From positions 186,001 to 250,000 of the forward strand of contig NZ_JAGPXB010000004.1 of assembly GCF_018069925.1 (NCBI RefSeq): a stretch of DNA of 64,000 bases, written 5' to 3'. The position numbers and the translations under genes were made by a program. Source of the stretch: Flavobacterium erciyesense (GTDB lineage Bacteria; Bacteroidota; Bacteroidia; Flavobacteriales; Flavobacteriaceae). Position 1 is the stretch's first letter. Each line of letters starts with the position of its first letter. This document shows, in pieces, positions 45,843 through 54,739 of this stretch. The notes beneath the pieces were generated by a model. That model was not told the DNA's origin and ran no database searches. It was given only the letters and a program-made list of their open reading frames with translations.

Positions 45843-45917
45843 TTTTTAATTTCAATAATTCGTAATACTTATTTGATTTTTTTGCTATTTATACAATTAA
45901 GACTTGGCAATCCACTA

Positions 45918-46958
45918 TTACGTAAAATCATTAAAATCTAATTGTTCATCACAATCAATATCACGAACAGCAATTTTCCCAATCAAATCATTAAAATGTT
46001 CGGCTAAAATTTTTCCGGTTCCAGGACGTTTTACCCAAATATTCTCTTTAGTAAGCAACTCCCCTTTTTGTATTGGAGCAATTGTACAAACCGTAGCAAA
46101 AGCAAAATCAATGGTCACTTGTTCCTCTAAAGCGGGCTTTTTGGTTCCACCACGCATCTGCCAAATTTCATTGGAACTTGTAATCAACTCGGCACAGGCT
46201 TGCTCATCCATACTGCACACAATGTCTGGACCGGTGCGTTGCATGTGGTCGGTCAAATGACGCTCCAAAATACTGCCTCCTAAAGCCACTGCGCCCAAAC
46301 AGGCATTGTTATTCAGGGTATGATCAGACAAACCAAAAACTTTATCCGGAAAAGCTTCGTGCATTTCCATCATAGCCCCAAAACGGACTAAATGAATGGG
46401 CGTTGGATATAAATTTGTAGTATGCAATAGTGCTACAGGTACATTGTGTTGGTCAAAAATCGCCACTGCTTTGGTAATACTTTCAATAGTATTCATTCCG
46501 GTACTCAGAATAACAGGCTTCCCGAAAGAAGCAATGTGTTCCAATAAAGGGTAATTATTACATTCACCGGAACCAATCTTATATGCAGGGATATCAAATT
46601 TTCGCAATCGTTCCGCAGCAGCTCGAGAAAAAGGAGTCGATATAAATATCATCCCCTTACTTTCTACATAATTTTTAAGAGCCAGCTCATCCGCTTCGTT
46701 CAGCGAACAGCGCTCCATAATCTCGAAAATAGAAACAGTTGCATTGCCAGGAATTACTTTTTTGGCAGCGCCACTCATTTCATCCGCAACAATATGAGTT
46801 TGGTGTTTGACCACCTCAACACCGGCTCTGTGGGCAGCATCAACCATTTCCTTAGCGGTCTGCAAAGAACCTTCGTGATTAATCCCTATTTCAGCAATCA
46901 CCAATGGTGGATAATCGGGACCTATTTTTCTTCCTGCAATTTCGATATATGGGTTCAT
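45918..46958 (-). CDS. neuB: Sialic-acid synthase (NeuB family)
   Basis: The enzyme condenses ManNAc (or a 2,4-diamino analogue) with phosphoenolpyruvate to give N-acetylneuraminate or legionaminate. The TIM-barrel domain shows [12 protein letters not shown] at 21-32, [13 protein letters not shown] at 49-61 and [20 protein letters not shown]. The C-terminal antifreeze-like SAF domain (about 285-346) has [16 protein letters not shown]. The 346 residues are typical. Product identity depends on NeuC specificity; with no legionaminic or pseudaminic genes seen, Neu5Ac is the simpler reading. Confidence 0.92.
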   Translation of the reverse strand: MNPYIEIAGRKIGPDYPPLVIAEIGINHEGSLQTAKEMVDAAHRAGVEVVKHQTHIVADEMSGAAKKVIPGNATVSIFEIMERCSLNEADELALKNYVESKGMIFISTPFSRAAAERLRKFDIPAYKIGSGECNNYPLLEHIASFGKPVILSTGMNTIESITKAVAIFDQHNVPVALLHTTNLYPTPIHLVRFGAMMEMHEAFPDKVFGLSDHTLNNNACLGAVALGGSILERHLTDHMQRTGPDIVCSMDEQACAELITSSNEIWQMRGGTKKPALEEQVTIDFAFATVCTIAPIQKGELLTKENIWVKRPGTGKILAEHFNDLIGKIAVRDIDCDEQLDFNDFT

Positions 46959-47050
46959 TTTGGTAATGAATGGTTTTAGGTTAAATTTTAAAATAAATAT
47001 TTAAATTAATCTCGACTAAGCTTGCTTTGAATGATATCCGAAAGAAGCAA

Positions 47051-47121
47051 GCTCGACTGCGCTCGATTTGACAACAAAATTCTCCAATCGCAACAACTGT
47101 CAGGTCGAGCGCAGTCGAGAC
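47051..47121. repeat. Palindromic element overlapping the 3' end of neuA
   Basis: Left arm CTCGACTGCGCTCGATTTGA-CA (47051-47072) and right arm TGTCAGGTCGAGCGCAGTCG-AGA (47099-47121) are separated by 26 bases. The right arm lies inside the neuA frame and supplies its last codons and the TGA stop. A fragment of the element's linker (AATCTCGACTAAGCTTGCTT) lies at 47007-47026. Confidence 0.85.
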
Positions 47122-47777
47122 GATTTGTTGATTAAATACGCGGCATAATCCAAATCATCTTGCGTGTCAATATCTACTGTCGCAAAAATATGATTTACTT
47201 CATAAGGGAGGCTGTTTTCAGAAAATATTTTACCTTCCCGTATCAATTTTGTCTGAGTAATGTACAATAAGCCATTTTCAAAATAAAGTGGTTCTAAATC
47301 CTGACTGCGCTGCCCTATAGCGTAATTGAAAGGGATAAAAGATTGGTTGCTAATTTTACCCAGTTTTTGATGATTCCTGCTAACAGTGAATAAACTGTCA
47401 CAACTGTTGTTCGCATAGGCTTTAAAAGCATCTTGCAACAGATAATCCGGACGTAACGGATTGGTGGGTTGCAATACAATTACATGATCCGGAGTGAAGG
47501 AAACCGTATCTAAAACATGCTGTATTGCCGTTACAGTAGGTTCAAAATCTCCCGATATAGCATCAGGTCGGTCAATCACTTGAACACCATACTGCAAAGC
47601 AACTTTTTTTATGGCAGCACTATCTGTAGTAACATAGATTTCATCAATGATAGACGGATTTCTTTGAGCAAATAAAATACTGTGCACCAATAAAGGGATT
47701 TGACCTAACAGCAACAAATTCTTGTTAGGCAAACGTTTGGAGTTCTCGCGAGCAGGAATAATGGCAATAGTTTTCAT
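47100..47777 (-). CDS. neuA: CMP-sialic acid synthetase (NeuA family)
   Basis: The cytidylyltransferase activates sialic acid with CTP to CMP-sialic acid, the donor for a sialyltransferase. IPARENSKRLPNKN at 7-20 is the nucleotide-binding signature, VLQPTNPLRPDYLL near 100 and VDIDTQDDLDYAAYL near the end complete the family pattern. The 225-residue protein ends NKSSRLRST, and those last residues with the stop codon are encoded by an inserted palindromic repeat, so the natural C-terminus was probably a few residues different. The gene starts the neuA-neuB-neuC set. Confidence 0.92.
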   Translation of the reverse strand: MKTIAIIPARENSKRLPNKNLLLLGQIPLLVHSILFAQRNPSIIDEIYVTTDSAAIKKVALQYGVQVIDRPDAISGDFEPTVTAIQHVLDTVSFTPDHVIVLQPTNPLRPDYLLQDAFKAYANNSCDSLFTVSRNHQKLGKISNQSFIPFNYAIGQRSQDLEPLYFENGLLYITQTKLIREGKIFSENSLPYEVNHIFATVDIDTQDDLDYAAYLINKSSRLRST

Positions 47778-48088
47778 TGGCGAAATTATATCCTTGTAAA
47801 AATACTTATTTTTTATAATTCCAAAAAATACTCCTTGAACTTTAATACTACTTTAAATACAAATCACCTAAAAAAATAAAAAAAGTCTTAACACTATATT
47901 TCAAAATATCAAATTTACAAAATACCACGACAGTTACTCCATTGTAGAGGCCAGCGGATATAGGCCATCATCACTAACCCCATACAAAACCACCACCAAA
48001 TCTACGAAATCCCTTTTTCGTAATTCCTCTTTAGCAACTAAAAATAAACCTTCTATTGTATCCTACTAAGCATTTTACATCGTAAAAA
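47778..48088. other. Gene-free region upstream of neuA, with a weak promoter match
   Basis: About 310 bases of AT-rich DNA with no credible frame. On the minus strand TTTG (complement of 47822-47825) precedes TATTTTTA (complement of 47797-47804) by 17 bases, which is a possible promoter for neuABC with a short spacer and one mismatch. A GGCC ... GGCC pair at about 47950-47967 may form a small hairpin. This is the largest unexplained gap within the sugar genes. Confidence 0.35.
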
Positions 48089-48739
48089 TTATTTTTTTAC
48101 AACAAAAAAACCTTGTGTATGCCCCTTGGATTCCGGGTGAAAGGCAACAAATAATTGTAAAAAAAGATAACGCACCAATTCTTTGAAGTACTGGACTGTA
48201 AAATCTATTTTTGGAGGAATCACATCTCCTATAGTAGCTGATTCAAGAACCTCGAATCCATTGTTTTCTAAATGAAAACGTACCACATGAGGTAAAGGAA
48301 CGTACACATGGTGCTCCCGTAAATGTTTGGATTGAAAAGCATACAAATTATTTTTAAATAAGTAAGTAAACTTACTCTCCGCACTCAATGGATTTGGAGT
48401 GGTTAGTACCATATAACCACCTGTGGCTATATGCGCCGCTATATTTCGTATCCCTAATTCCGGATTCGAAAGATGCTCCAATACTTCCATAAAAACTACA
48501 AAACCGGGAGTTTTAACATTCTCTGGCGCCTTATAATTAAGATCCCAAATAGTGGACTCTTCAATTTTTTTGACAAAATCAAACGGCTGCCATTCCAAAT
48601 TAAACCTTTCGACAGTAGGTCTAAACCAACCCCAACCGGAACCAATATCACTGACAACACGATTGGGCAGTACATCAATAACGGAACTTAATTGAAGTGC
48701 TGCCCAATTCCCTCTGTCATAATTACTATAATTTTTCAT
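48089..48739 (-). CDS. Class I SAM-dependent methyltransferase
   Basis: A 216-residue methyltransferase with motif I VVSDIGSGWGWFRP at 28-41 and the LEHLSNPELGIRNIAAH and GGYMVLTTPNP motifs of the Methyltransf_11/23 groups. The C-terminus is basic and hydrophobic (ELVRYLFLQLFVAFHPES). It lies 18 bases downstream of a GT2 gene and is probably a sugar or lipid-linked-intermediate methyltransferase; the acceptor is unknown. Confidence 0.85.
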   Translation of the reverse strand: MKNYSNYDRGNWAALQLSSVIDVLPNRVVSDIGSGWGWFRPTVERFNLEWQPFDFVKKIEESTIWDLNYKAPENVKTPGFVVFMEVLEHLSNPELGIRNIAAHIATGGYMVLTTPNPLSAESKFTYLFKNNLYAFQSKHLREHHVYVPLPHVVRFHLENNGFEVLESATIGDVIPPKIDFTVQYFKELVRYLFLQLFVAFHPESKGHTQGFFVVKK

Positions 48740-48757
48740 CTGTATTTTTTGATTATT

Positions 48758-49660
48758 TTAAGGCTTCCAATACAATTGTGTGGGTGCTAATTTTTGATAA
48801 ATACTATACTCTTCTAGCGTCAGTCGATTGGCATTCCTGATGATTTTTGGTACTGCAAAAATTAAATCTGACAATGCCAGAACCAAAGCATATAAGGCTT
48901 TAAAATCACCTTTAAACACTTTCAATTGCAATTGCATCCAAATGCTATACGCCATTTTACGAGGAATCATCCGAAGTGGATAAAACAAGAAGTATAAATA
49001 CCAACCCGATCGTAACGATCGGCGCAGCCGCAGGGTGTAATCTGAGCTGTTTTTTCGGGCTTTCACATCCACCCGGTGATGCACTAAAACTTCCGGTAAA
49101 TAATGAATCTCAATGTTATTTTTAAACAACTGATAGGCGGCAAAATCTTCCTCTCCATAAAAAATAAACCAATCTGGATAATCAGGAATATTCCGCCAGG
49201 CTTTCATTCGCCATACATGACCACAACCTACAAATCCCTGCACTCGAGAGGGCGTTTCAGTAGTAACAACAGTATGAGGTGCTACTAAGCCCCAAAAAAT
49301 GCGCAAGGCCAATACTCCGCAATTGGGGTTGGCAGCAAAGTAGTCAGCAATAACCGACAACGCATTAGTTGTTATAAAATGGGCATCATCATCTAATGAA
49401 ATGGCAAATTCTGTAGTCACTAAATCCAACAATCGGTTTCTGCTGTAAATAAGCCCTTTACTCTCTTTATGCTGAATTAATTGAATTTGAGGATATTGGT
49501 TTTGAACAAAAACAGCGGAATCATCTGTAGAACCATCATCACAAACAATACACGCTACCCCGTCACAAACTAGCAAGGGCTGGATTTTAGCTAAAGTAAC
49601 AGCCAAATCGGTTTTACGGTTTTTGGTGGTTAATAGTATAGTAAAAGTGGCGTGCGTCAT
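48758..49660 (-). CDS. GT2-family glycosyltransferase
   Basis: A GT-A enzyme of 300 residues. FTILLTTKNRKTDLAVTLAK starts the Rossmann-like domain, VCDDGSTDDSAVF binds the nucleotide, and ISLDDDAHF near 92-100 is the metal site. FIFYGEEDFAAYQLF and VLVHHRVD are typical of rhamnosyl- and galactosyl-transferases in this family. Overlaps the following GT4-like gene by 4 bases. Confidence 0.9.
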   Translation of the reverse strand: MTHATFTILLTTKNRKTDLAVTLAKIQPLLVCDGVACIVCDDGSTDDSAVFVQNQYPQIQLIQHKESKGLIYSRNRLLDLVTTEFAISLDDDAHFITTNALSVIADYFAANPNCGVLALRIFWGLVAPHTVVTTETPSRVQGFVGCGHVWRMKAWRNIPDYPDWFIFYGEEDFAAYQLFKNNIEIHYLPEVLVHHRVDVKARKNSSDYTLRLRRSLRSGWYLYFLFYPLRMIPRKMAYSIWMQLQLKVFKGDFKALYALVLALSDLIFAVPKIIRNANRLTLEEYSIYQKLAPTQLYWKP

Positions 49661-50907
49661 ATCTGATTATTTTTTTCCAAATTTTCAATAGTCTTTTTTA
49701 AATACGAAACCGAAAGATATTCCGCTAAATCACTTCTGTTTAAAAGCAATTGGTTCGGGTTTTGTTTCCACAAAAGATACAATTCCCCGAGTAAGGCTGC
49801 AATTTTTGGCACATCATCCACTTCGGACCAATACGCATAGTCAGGACCTAACAACCGTTTCGTTTCACTATAATAAGGAGCTAACGAAAGAATGGCAGTA
49901 TTAGCGGCAACACAATGTGGAAACTTAGCGGGCAAAAAAGGGCTGATTTCCGATTTTGACTCCAAAATAACATTAACCGATACACTTTGTTGCAGCAAAT
50001 AAACGGTGTCAAAAGAAATCATACCGTTATGAATGTAAAGTTCAGGAGTCCGTTTCTGGTGGCTTTCCAATAGTTGGGTATGATCGGAAGCAGGCCCAAG
50101 CAACAGCAATCGAGATTCTTTTCCGGCTTCAGGATAATGCTGCAAAAAAAGTTGAAAACCTGCTATCAAACCTTCCGGTGAGCGTTGCTTCATCAAATTA
50201 CCGGCATGCAGTACATTGAATTTTGAAACATCAAAATAAGATGGAAAAGAGGTATTCTGAACGACATACTTTGTATTCTGATGGGGAATAACAACTCCTG
50301 TTTGGGCAAAATCAGGGAAATAACTCGACATCCATTCGTGCAACAACAAACTGGGAAATGCACTATATCTAGCTTTTGTAGAAACTGCCCAAAAAAAGGC
50401 TTCTCTGGCTTTATGGCTGGATTCTACCCAATTGTAAGGTCGCGGATAATAATGGGCCGGATACGGATCATGCACATAAGCCATCCATTTGTCATGCCAT
50501 TGAGGAAGTTTAAGAACGGAATAATGAGGCCTGAAACTGGCGCCTTTACTCAAGGTTATTACTAAATCAGGCTGAAACTTTTGTTGTTGTAACGCGGCAG
50601 TGATACTGCGTGTATCATTATAAAAAGTAAAAGAAAAACCAAACAACTGCTCCAAGAAAGGAGCCGGATTAACCTTGAAATTCCGACTTATAATTCGTTG
50701 CATCCGACTTAAGAAATACAGAGGACTGTATTTTATTTCAGGAATTGCATAACAGGAAACACCTTCCAACGAAATGAATTTTTGGGTATAATGATATACA
50801 AAAACATCAAATCCCGCTGCTACCAAATTAGTAATGAGCGCCACATTAGCTTTTGAACCACTGCTGTCTTCAATATTAATGGAATCTACTATAACAAGGA
50901 TTTTCAT
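49657..50907 (-). CDS. GT4-like glycosyltransferase
   Basis: A 416-residue GT-B protein. The N-terminal domain begins MKILVIVDSINIEDSSGSKA. The donor half has FNVLHAGNLMKQRSPEGLIA and LLLLGPASDHTQLLESH, while the usual E-x7-E is replaced by ESKSEISPFLPAKFP. It is therefore a divergent GT4 relative, active site not certain. The gene follows wecB by one base and is coupled to the GT2 gene by ATGA overlap. Confidence 0.78.
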   Translation of the reverse strand: MKILVIVDSINIEDSSGSKANVALITNLVAAGFDVFVYHYTQKFISLEGVSCYAIPEIKYSPLYFLSRMQRIISRNFKVNPAPFLEQLFGFSFTFYNDTRSITAALQQQKFQPDLVITLSKGASFRPHYSVLKLPQWHDKWMAYVHDPYPAHYYPRPYNWVESSHKAREAFFWAVSTKARYSAFPSLLLHEWMSSYFPDFAQTGVVIPHQNTKYVVQNTSFPSYFDVSKFNVLHAGNLMKQRSPEGLIAGFQLFLQHYPEAGKESRLLLLGPASDHTQLLESHQKRTPELYIHNGMISFDTVYLLQQSVSVNVILESKSEISPFLPAKFPHCVAANTAILSLAPYYSETKRLLGPDYAYWSEVDDVPKIAALLGELYLLWKQNPNQLLLNRSDLAEYLSVSYLKKTIENLEKNNQI

Positions 50908-50908
50908 T

Positions 50909-52015
50909 TTAATAGTGTTTTAATAAATAATCGGTAATTTTTTGGGAAGCATGACCCGTTCCATAAGGATTGATGGAAGATCCAAATCCTGAGAATCCGT
51001 CTAAAAAAGAACAAATGGTGGTGCTGATTTTTTGCTGATCCGTACCTACCAAAATAGAAAATCCGGCAGTAACACCCTCAGGTCGCTCTGATACCGTGCG
51101 GGTAACCAAAACAGGTTTCCTTAGGGATGGAGCTTCTTCCTGAATACCTCCGGAATCGGTCACAATCAAAAAGGATTGTTGCATCAACCACACAAAAACA
51201 GGATAGGAAACCGGTGGAATCAAATAAATATTTTCGATATCGGACAATTTCTCATATACAATATCTTTTACATTGGGATTTAAATGTACGGGATAAACTA
51301 TCGTAACATCCTCCCGTTCTGAAACTGATAAAAGTGCATCACAAAGGTGCTCAAAACCGGCTCCAAAATTTTCTCTGCGATGCCCTGTGACCAGAACCAT
51401 TTTCTTATGTCTTGGAATAAGACGCTTCAATCGATCTATTTCGGGATGCTGATAATGCTCCGTTTCAATTTTTACAACGGCCAACAATAGTGCATCAATA
51501 ACGGTATTTCCAGTTTCTACGATAGCCGCCGGAAGGATGCCTTCATTCAATAGATTTTGGGTTGCTACAGCAGTCGGGGTAAAATGAATATCAGCTATTC
51601 TGCTGGTCAACTGACGGTTCACTTCCTCCGGAAAAGGTGCCTTTTTATTATACGTACGCAAACCGGCTTCTATATGTCCTACAGTTATGCCGTTATGAAA
51701 GGCGGCTAAAGCCACTATCGACGAGGTGGTAGTGTCTCCGTGTACCAATACCAAATTAGGTTTTGCAACAGCAAACACCCCGTCCATCTTTGATAAAATA
51801 TTGGCACTTAACGCATTCAAGCTTTGATTGGGTTGCATCAAATCTAGATCATAATCAGGAACAATGGAAAAAAAATCCAAAACCTGATCCAGCATTTCCC
51901 GATGCTGAGCTGTTACACAGACTTGGACGTCAACATTATTTGTTTGTAGCTCATGAAAAAGCGGCGCCATTTTTATGGCTTCAGGACGGGTTCCAAAACA
52001 AAGGAGAATTTTCAT
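50909..52015 (-). CDS. wecB: UDP-GlcNAc 2-epimerase, non-hydrolysing
   Basis: The enzyme interconverts UDP-GlcNAc and UDP-ManNAc without hydrolysis, providing ManNAc donors for polysaccharides. CFGTRPEAIKMAPL at 5-18 is diagnostic, VHGDTTTSSIVALAAFH at about 94-110 and VTGHRRENFGAGFE near 205, and TDSGGIQEEAPSLRKPVL complete the site. The 368 residues match WecB. The window holds both this non-hydrolysing form and hydrolysing NeuC, so GlcNAc is drawn into two ManNAc pools. Confidence 0.94.
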   Translation of the reverse strand: MKILLCFGTRPEAIKMAPLFHELQTNNVDVQVCVTAQHREMLDQVLDFFSIVPDYDLDLMQPNQSLNALSANILSKMDGVFAVAKPNLVLVHGDTTTSSIVALAAFHNGITVGHIEAGLRTYNKKAPFPEEVNRQLTSRIADIHFTPTAVATQNLLNEGILPAAIVETGNTVIDALLLAVVKIETEHYQHPEIDRLKRLIPRHKKMVLVTGHRRENFGAGFEHLCDALLSVSEREDVTIVYPVHLNPNVKDIVYEKLSDIENIYLIPPVSYPVFVWLMQQSFLIVTDSGGIQEEAPSLRKPVLVTRTVSERPEGVTAGFSILVGTDQQKISTTICSFLDGFSGFGSSINPYGTGHASQKITDYLLKHY

Positions 52016-52018
52016 GAA

Positions 52019-52948
52019 TTATATTTTTCGAAATGTTTTTTTTAATTTATACACAGACAAACGCAAAGGGAACGTACTATAAAAAAACTGCCATTTTATT
52101 CTTTCAAAGATTGACAATTCAAGTAAAGTGATGATTTGCGTAAACAAATTATACTCCCTAAAGTCGGTTGCCAGGGTTACAAAATAACGAAGTAGCGAAG
52201 AAGACAGCAACTGTTTATCCTTTAAATTTTTAATAACCAACAAAATAGCCTCTTTTTTAGAAGCCCTGCGTATAGGATTATTATTATAAAATTCTCCAGT
52301 ATTGGAATTGGCATGTTTACGCCCAAAAAACAAACATTTTTCAATAGAAATTCCTTTGATATCAGAAGATAATATTCTGGAATACAATTCCCATTCTTCT
52401 GCATACATTAGATGCTCCTCAAATCGATTCTCCTTAAAACACTCTCTATGCCACATTACTGCACAAGAATTAAAAGGAAGTTCGTTTATTAATAGTTTTT
52501 CAACATGAGATTTAGTTACAAAAAAAGAAGTATATTCTTTTGAAAATTCAAAATTATAGTCAAAATCATCAAAGAAAACATTTCGTAGATACCTGCAAAA
52601 AAAAACATTTTGTTTACTTAATTCCTCCACACAAATTTCTAAATTTTGAGGATGCACAATATCATCATCATCAAAGAAAATTATGAAGTCACCCTTAGCT
52701 AGGTCCAATCCATAATTACGACTGCCGGGCAATCCTTTTATATAAGTATCTGGACGTTTAAAAAAATGAAACCTTCTGTCTTTCTCAAGTAGTGGAGCAA
52801 TAACATCAATAGTAGTATCAGATCCACCATCATCAATAATTAAACATTCCCAATTGGTAAAGACTTGCGATTGTATTGAATTTAATGTTTCTACAATATA
52901 TTTTGATCTATTGTAGGTGGCCATAATGATGGTAACTTTGGGCTTCAT
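52019..52948 (-). CDS. GT2-family glycosyltransferase
   Basis: A 309-residue GT-A enzyme. It starts KVTIIMATYNRSKYIVETLN, with LIIDDGGSDTTIDV for the nucleotide and FIIFFDDDDIVHPQN near 90-104 as an extended acidic metal site. HRECFKENRFEEHLMYAEEWELYSRIL marks the catalytic-base region. It overlaps the GT14 gene by an ATGA junction and follows wecB closely. Confidence 0.9.
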   Translation of the reverse strand: MKPKVTIIMATYNRSKYIVETLNSIQSQVFTNWECLIIDDGGSDTTIDVIAPLLEKDRRFHFFKRPDTYIKGLPGSRNYGLDLAKGDFIIFFDDDDIVHPQNLEICVEELSKQNVFFCRYLRNVFFDDFDYNFEFSKEYTSFFVTKSHVEKLLINELPFNSCAVMWHRECFKENRFEEHLMYAEEWELYSRILSSDIKGISIEKCLFFGRKHANSNTGEFYNNNPIRRASKKEAILLVIKNLKDKQLLSSSLLRYFVTLATDFREYNLFTQIITLLELSIFERIKWQFFYSTFPLRLSVYKLKKTFRKI

Positions 52949-53826
52949 ATCTCTAAAAAAGATTTAATCTTATTCATTAATAAAACAGATTGCGGATATT
53001 CAATTTTTCGAGCAAAAAAAGCATCAGTTGTCACTAGTTTTTCAAAATCACTCGTATCTAAAACAGCTGGATTATTGCCATTTCTAGTAACCCAGTCTAT
53101 GTATCTTAAAGTATTTTGATTCACTTTAAGTGCAAATTTTGAATTCAAAATTATAGTTTGAAAGTAAATTTCTTCAGAACATAAGGTATATTTCATCCTT
53201 TTAAGTAAAAAATTATTTTCAAAAGTAAACCTCATCACATATTGTACACATTCTCTACTCAAACTCCACCAAGTTGAACCACTATAAAGTTTTGGAATTT
53301 TCGATGATATTGGCCGTTTATAACCTATCCTTCTTTGAAAACAAATTAGTCTTCGGATTATTCTATTTTCATAGGGAATTTTTGCATTAAAAAAATCATA
53401 TAGATTAAAATATTCAATGCGATCCATTCCTCCATTATCAGCTCCATTTGGTCTAGGGATTTCGAAATAATTTAAATATTCCTCATTACTATTAATTTTA
53501 AAAAAATCTAAAAATGAAGAAATTTTTTGTATTGGATAATCACTGCCACTAATAAGATGGAGATAATAAATATCTGGATTTTTAAGCGCTTGCTCACATA
53601 AATACAAGATACATTTCAAGTGATTCAAACCTCCCCAATTCACATTAAATTTTCGAGAAACAAGCTTAACATTTTCATACTTATTCAAATTTATTAATTC
53701 TGTTTCTGATATTTTACTCTTTTTATCAATATGGATGTACAGTTCAAAATTTTCATCAAAAAAATTAATAATTTCTTCTAAATGATTATAATTTTTATAA
53801 GCAGTAATTAAAATAGCTTGTTTCAT
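52945..53826 (-). CDS. GT14-type (core-2/I-branching) N-acetylglucosaminyltransferase or xylosyltransferase
   Basis: A 293-residue member of GT14, whose members include the beta-1,6-GlcNAc branching enzymes of mucin-like glycans and xylosyltransferases. Seen are AILITAYKNYNHLEEII, LYIHIDKKSKIS, VNWGGLNHLKCILYL and HLISGSDYPIQKISSFL near 90-106, then STWWSLSRECVQYV. I start it at the ATG at 53826; a TTG five codons earlier also opens the frame. It would add a branch to the polysaccharide; acceptor and donor unproven. Confidence 0.85.
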   Translation of the reverse strand: MKQAILITAYKNYNHLEEIINFFDENFELYIHIDKKSKISETELINLNKYENVKLVSRKFNVNWGGLNHLKCILYLCEQALKNPDIYYLHLISGSDYPIQKISSFLDFFKINSNEEYLNYFEIPRPNGADNGGMDRIEYFNLYDFFNAKIPYENRIIRRLICFQRRIGYKRPISSKIPKLYSGSTWWSLSRECVQYVMRFTFENNFLLKRMKYTLCSEEIYFQTIILNSKFALKVNQNTLRYIDWVTRNGNNPAVLDTSDFEKLVTTDAFFARKIEYPQSVLLMNKIKSFLEI

Positions 53827-53841
53827 TTTTATTTTTTTCAA

Positions 53842-54690
53842 TTATTTCAAAAATAATTTAAACCATCTGAAAGGCTGTAAAATTCGTTTACCAATTAAAA
53901 ACTCCAATCTTTCTGTATTTTTAATCTTTTCCGTTTCTTCTCTCTCTGTTTTTAATAATAAATTCTTAACGAATGTATCAAAATGATTTTTATATAATTC
54001 TTGGTGTTTAGTATAAATATAATATAAAAGCTCATACTTTATGGCATTGGCTCTTTTGGTTGTAGAATCGTTTCTTTTTCTGTAATTAAATAATACCTCT
54101 TGTAAAACAAAAACGCAACCCCCATCCTTAATCACCCTAATATAAAACTCCCAATCTTCAAATCCTTTTCGCATTATTTCATCATATCCACCAACCCTTT
54201 CCCAATCTATTTTTTTAAAAATTGTACTGCCAAAAGCTTCGTTAAAATACATGAAATCAGAAATTGTACCTCCTCTTGGTTTAGATACAGTAGAAAATCC
54301 ATTATCAAAAAGTAAGTTTGCTTGACAAGTCACTATTTTTATATCTGTATTTTTCAGAAAAAAAAAGAGTGCCTTTTCACAAAAGTCAGGTTCAAAAAAA
54401 TCATCACTGTCTAATACTAAAATATATTCTCCTTTTGCAGATCGGATTCCTACATTTCTGGCAGTACTTTGTCCTTGATTATCTTGAGTTATTAATTTTG
54501 AAATTGTGGGCTCTACTCTTTTCAAAACAGCTTTTGTATCACTATCAGATCCATCATCAACTAGAATAACTTCAATATTTTCATAGGTTTGATTTAAAGC
54601 AGATTGTACCGATTGCTCTATGAATTTCAAATCATTATAACAAGGTATGACAATAGATATCAAGGGACTATTTTTAAGTATTGTATTCAT
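53842..54690 (-). CDS. GT2-family glycosyltransferase
   Basis: A 282-residue family 2 enzyme. LISIVIPCYNDLKFIEQSV begins the GT-A domain, EVILVDDGSDSDTKAVL follows, and YILVLDSDDFFEPDFC near 89-104 is the metal site. EKALFF... continues to a helical C-terminus rich in lysine. It lies 15 bases ahead of the GT14 gene and is likely in the same transcript. Confidence 0.9.
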   Translation of the reverse strand: MNTILKNSPLISIVIPCYNDLKFIEQSVQSALNQTYENIEVILVDDGSDSDTKAVLKRVEPTISKLITQDNQGQSTARNVGIRSAKGEYILVLDSDDFFEPDFCEKALFFFLKNTDIKIVTCQANLLFDNGFSTVSKPRGGTISDFMYFNEAFGSTIFKKIDWERVGGYDEIMRKGFEDWEFYIRVIKDGGCVFVLQEVLFNYRKRNDSTTKRANAIKYELLYYIYTKHQELYKNHFDTFVKNLLLKTEREETEKIKNTERLEFLIGKRILQPFRWFKLFLK

Positions 54691-54739
54691 TAAAAATATT
54701 TTTTTTTAACAAAGATAGAAGAATATAGAAGTGACGTAA

